From positions 1,342,449 to 1,406,448 of the forward strand of contig NZ_AP018223.1 in assembly GCF_002368035.1 (NCBI RefSeq): a DNA stretch of 64,000 nucleotides. Reading direction: 5' to 3'. The notes beneath the pieces were generated by a model. It searched no databases. It was not told where the DNA came from and worked only from the letters and a program-made list of their open reading frames with translations. Positions 61,505 to 64,000 of the stretch are shown here, in pieces (position 1 is the first letter of the stretch; every line of letters begins with the position of its first letter). A program made the translations under genes and the position numbers. The stretch is from Nostoc linckia NIES-25 (GTDB lineage: Bacteria > Cyanobacteriota > Cyanobacteriia > Cyanobacteriales > Nostocaceae).

Positions 61505-62137
61505 CTATTCCGGTTTACTGTCTATAGTAGATGCTGGCTTTTTCTTGATAACTCTACTCAGAAAACCCATTACTAATAGTCCAGCAATTGCGCCAGGTTC
61601 AGGAATCGCACTTGCTGTCAACTGGCCTCCAAGATCCAATCTACAGTCTGGGAATGTGTCGCAAACTTCTGGAGAAAGATCGTCTTTTAAGAAAATTTTA
61701 GCCGTTGGCAATCCTTGTTCGGCATTTAGGTAAGTATAAAAATCTAACCCTGTCACATCTGTTGCAAAGTCAATTCCCAAATCAAAACCATTAGGCGTGT
61801 CAAAGTTGCCTGTTTGTAGAACAGTCTTTGTGACTGTATCAAAATTGAAATTGAAACTAGTATCTGCTTGGGGAAAATTGTATTGGAAATTTTGTAATAA
61901 AGTTCCTTGGGGATTGAAGAAAGAAATAGCAAAATCAGTCAATTGTTCCTTAGTGACGATGCTTCCTAGAAAACTATCGTCATAGCTGAACTTTCCCTTA
62001 GCTGAATAACCTTTATCTCCTAGCCAATTAAGCTCAAAAGAAGCAGCATCAGCACTCTGAAAGTTGATGAAAGTAGCCATAGAACTGAAGGCAGCAACAG
62101 CTACAGTAGCTTTGATTTGGTTATGAATGCTTTTCAT
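61505..62137 (-). CDS. PEP-CTERM exported protein
   Basis: From the ATG at 62137 the protein has 210 residues, with a signal peptide (about 1-31, VAVAAFSSMATFINFQSADA, cleaved near ADAAS). The beta-rich body (SFELNWLGDKGYSAKGKFSY) follows. The C-terminal sorting signal is IPEPGAIAGLLVMGFLSRVI then KKK: PEP motif, membrane span and basic tail. It should be handled by a PEP-CTERM/exosortase-type system or held at the envelope. A longer frame to 62257 lacks signal-peptide character. The function of the body is unknown. Confidence 0.82.
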   Translation of the reverse strand: MKSIHNQIKATVAVAAFSSMATFINFQSADAASFELNWLGDKGYSAKGKFSYDDSFLGSIVTKEQLTDFAISFFNPQGTLLQNFQYNFPQADTSFNFNFDTVTKTVLQTGNFDTPNGFDLGIDFATDVTGLDFYTYLNAEQGLPTAKIFLKDDLSPEVCDTFPDCRLDLGGQLTASAIPEPGAIAGLLVMGFLSRVIKKKPASTIDSKPE

Positions 62138-62257
62138 TTTATTGATAACAGTAATAGATTTTGATGTTGTTCTAGCTTTTGTTTGACTGTGCAATTTGAG
62201 ATTTGAACTTTGAGATTTTAGGTGAAAAATTATTTCGGTAATCTTGCAAATAAGCAA

Positions 62258-62704
62258 GATACATGCGCCGTCCCTAGCGGGACGAAAAAATCCTTTTATC
62301 CCAAATTTTAAATCCTGAAGCCTCTATTCAGAGTGGTTGAAACCAATCTAAAACACGCTCGTGGATTTGCTAACACTAGGCTATCGGCAATCAAAAATCT
62401 AAGATTGATTAACCTGAATAAGGTCTAAAACACCTTTGGGCAGATTTTATCATTAGATTAAATCTAATCCATATACTTTATGTTCTTTCTTTGTTACAAA
62501 AACCTAAAAGGCTGATATTTTTTTGTTTTAAATAATTCTTTAACTTCTCTTAACTCAAGGTTGTCTCATTTGAAAAAGTCATCATTTTGTAAATTCATAA
62601 AAGCAGTATTAAAACTCATAATCCCAAATTAAATTAAGCATTACCTCAACTTAATCGAAGTCGAATAATTTCTTGTCAGCATTTTAAGTAGCCAAAAAAT
62701 TTTT
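62258..62704. other. Divergent spacer, no further feature seen
   Basis: The AT-rich region separates the PEP-CTERM and PhoX-like genes, which are transcribed away from each other, so both promoters should lie here. I could not pick out a convincing -35/-10 pair. Confidence 0.4.
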
Positions 62705-64000
62705 ATGAAATTATCTCGGCGTAGATTCTTTACATTAGCGGGCACAAGTGCTGCTGGCACTTTGCTAGCCTCTCCTTTAGAAGGTCTGATTGCTAGACAA
62801 GCCAATGGTCACCCTGTATTTGGAAAAGGTTACGGGCCGCTTGTACCAGATCCCAATGGCTTATTAGATTTACCAGTTGGATTTAAGTATCGCACTTTCT
62901 CTCTAACAGGCGACCTGATGGACGATGGTACTAAAGTTCCGGGTGGCCATGATGGTATGGCGGCTTTCCCCGGCCCTAGAGGTACAGTTATTTTAGTTCG
63001 CAATCACGAACTTAGCCCTACTTCTGATACAAAAGCCGAAGGGCCGCGTCCTTACGACCCATTTTGTAAAGGTGGTACGACCAACTTAGTTATTGGAAGC
63101 GATCGCAAGCTAATCAAACATTTTACTTCTTTAAGTGGAACTTACCGTAACTGTGCGGGGGGACGAACTCCTTGGGGTTCATGGATTAGTTGTGAAGAGA
63201 ACACCACCACCCCAAATTCCTTTCCGGTAGGCAATAGCAACTACGTCTCGAAATTCCACGGCTATAACTTTGAAGTTCCAGCTAGCACCACCACTCCTGT
63301 GAAGCCTGAACCTCTAATAGCTATGGGAAGATTTAACCATGAAGCTGTGGCGGTAGATCCCAAAACGGGAATTGTCTATGAAACTGAAGATAAGGGAGAT
63401 AGTCTTTTCTACCGTTTTATCCCCAAAGTACCCGGCAAGTTAAAAGAAGGCGGTACTCTTCAGGCTTTGAAAATCAAAGATATTTATCAAGCACAAACAT
63501 TTGCGAATTTCCCCAAGCGCAAGCAGTTTAAAGTAGAGTGGGTAACTATTACAGAGCCAAATCCAGTTGAAGATACTGTAAGAGTTGAGGGTTTTGCAAA
63601 AGGAGCAGCCCAGTTTGCCCGTGGTGAAGGTATCTGGTATGCTAACGGTGAATTTTACTTTTGCTGTACCAGTGGTGGTGCTTTAGGGCTTGGTCAAGTC
63701 TGGCGGTATATTCCAGCAAAAGAGACTATTGAACTGTTCGTTGAGTCTACATCTGCTGCCGAACTGGAAAATCCAGATAATATAGTTGTCTCACCCTATG
63801 GCGATCTCATCCTGTGTGAAGATGGAGATGACGAGCAGTTCTTAGTAGGTGTTACTCCCAAAGGCGAACTCTATCAATTCGCCCGTAATGCTTTGAATAC
63901 CAACGAGTTCGCTGGTGCTTGCTTCTCGCCTGATGGTAAAACTTTGTTCGTTAACATCCAAACTCCCGGCATTACTTTCGCAATTTGGGGCCCTTGGAAA
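62705..64000 (+). CDS. Tat-exported PhoX/DUF839 family protein (3' end outside window)
   Basis: I translated this gene directly; 432 codons are visible and the frame is open at the right edge. The N-terminus MKLSRRRFFTLAGTSAAGTL is a twin-arginine signal (SRRRFF). The body matches the DUF839/PhoX fold: VPGGHDGMAAFPGPRGTVIL, RNHELSP, CAGGRTPWGSWISCEENTTT, FNHEAVAVDPKTGIVYETED, FARGEGIWYANGEFYFCCTS and SPDGKTLFVNIQTPGITFAI. PhoX enzymes are Ca/Fe alkaline phosphatases; this shorter group often lacks assigned activity. The end appears to be only a few residues away. Confidence 0.9.
   Translation, partial: MKLSRRRFFTLAGTSAAGTLLASPLEGLIARQANGHPVFGKGYGPLVPDPNGLLDLPVGFKYRTFSLTGDLMDDGTKVPGGHDGMAAFPGPRGTVILVRNHELSPTSDTKAEGPRPYDPFCKGGTTNLVIGSDRKLIKHFTSLSGTYRNCAGGRTPWGSWISCEENTTTPNSFPVGNSNYVSKFHGYNFEVPASTTTPVKPEPLIAMGRFNHEAVAVDPKTGIVYETEDKGDSLFYRFIPKVPGKLKEGGTLQALKIKDIYQAQTFANFPKRKQFKVEWVTITEPNPVEDTVRVEGFAKGAAQFARGEGIWYANGEFYFCCTSGGALGLGQVWRYIPAKETIELFVESTSAAELENPDNIVVSPYGDLILCEDGDDEQFLVGVTPKGELYQFARNALNTNEFAGACFSPDGKTLFVNIQTPGITFAIWGPWK

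Overview
The window comes from a filamentous, Nostoc-like (Nostocales) cyanobacterium. Evidence: the palindrome GCGATCGC (HIP1) occurs throughout coding and spacer DNA; there are genes for a chlorophyll-type magnesium chelatase (chlH), a photosystem I assembly factor (ycf37), cyanobacterial RRM-type RNA-binding proteins, a phytochrome-type kinase and a mycosporine-like amino acid (MAA) cluster; and the spacers are full of heptanucleotide tandem repeats, hairpin repeats, MITE-like elements and very small dispersed repeats typical of Nostoc genomes. No rRNA, tRNA or CRISPR array was seen.

Region 1-10635 is a minus-strand signalling block: a large hybrid kinase, a coiled-coil protein, a membrane protein joining a roadblock-like region to BON-like and OmpA domains, a small Ras/Rab-like GTPase, and a second hybrid kinase that runs off the left edge. 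Region 10.8-19.1 kb holds an outer-membrane barrel protein, a repeat-rich spacer, an envelope glycosylation set (GT-C type enzyme, VTT membrane protein, polyprenyl-phosphate GT2), rpmI-rplT, a solute-binding protein and ycf37. Region 19.4-28.0 kb has two cold-shock-type RRM genes with related structured leaders, an MBL-fold hydrolase, a DUF3891 protein and a three-gene two-component set. chlH follows at 29.1-33.1 kb.

Region 33.1-37.7 kb is an accessory island: an intact Uma2 gene, a HEPN-like protein, a decayed DUF6888/DUF6887 pair (one nonsense mutation, one frameshift), a tandem repeat joined to a broken Uma2 copy, an intact hicA-hicB pair and a GNAT. Region 38.6-45.3 kb carries a conserved unknown protein, a fused double-ATPase peptide-type ABC protein, a candidate double-glycine-leader peptide, a DUF442-type phosphatase, a GNAT and a GT14 glycosyltransferase.

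Region 45.9-55.5 kb is the MAA locus. mysA-mysB-mysC-mysD run on the plus strand and should make 4-deoxygadusol, mycosporine-glycine and an amino-acid-disubstituted MAA. Divergently, about 1.2 kb upstream, lie an MFS transporter and a phytanoyl-CoA-dioxygenase-like protein, which are good candidates for export and for MysH-type tailoring to palythines. A short-chain dehydrogenase follows mysD. The right end has a NADAR N-glycosidase-like protein, a knotless-phytochrome/DXCF-like cyanobacteriochrome kinase, a TIR-like nucleotide-binding protein preceded by a 37-codon ORF with a strong ribosome-binding site, a PEP-CTERM protein and the start of a Tat-exported PhoX/DUF839 protein.
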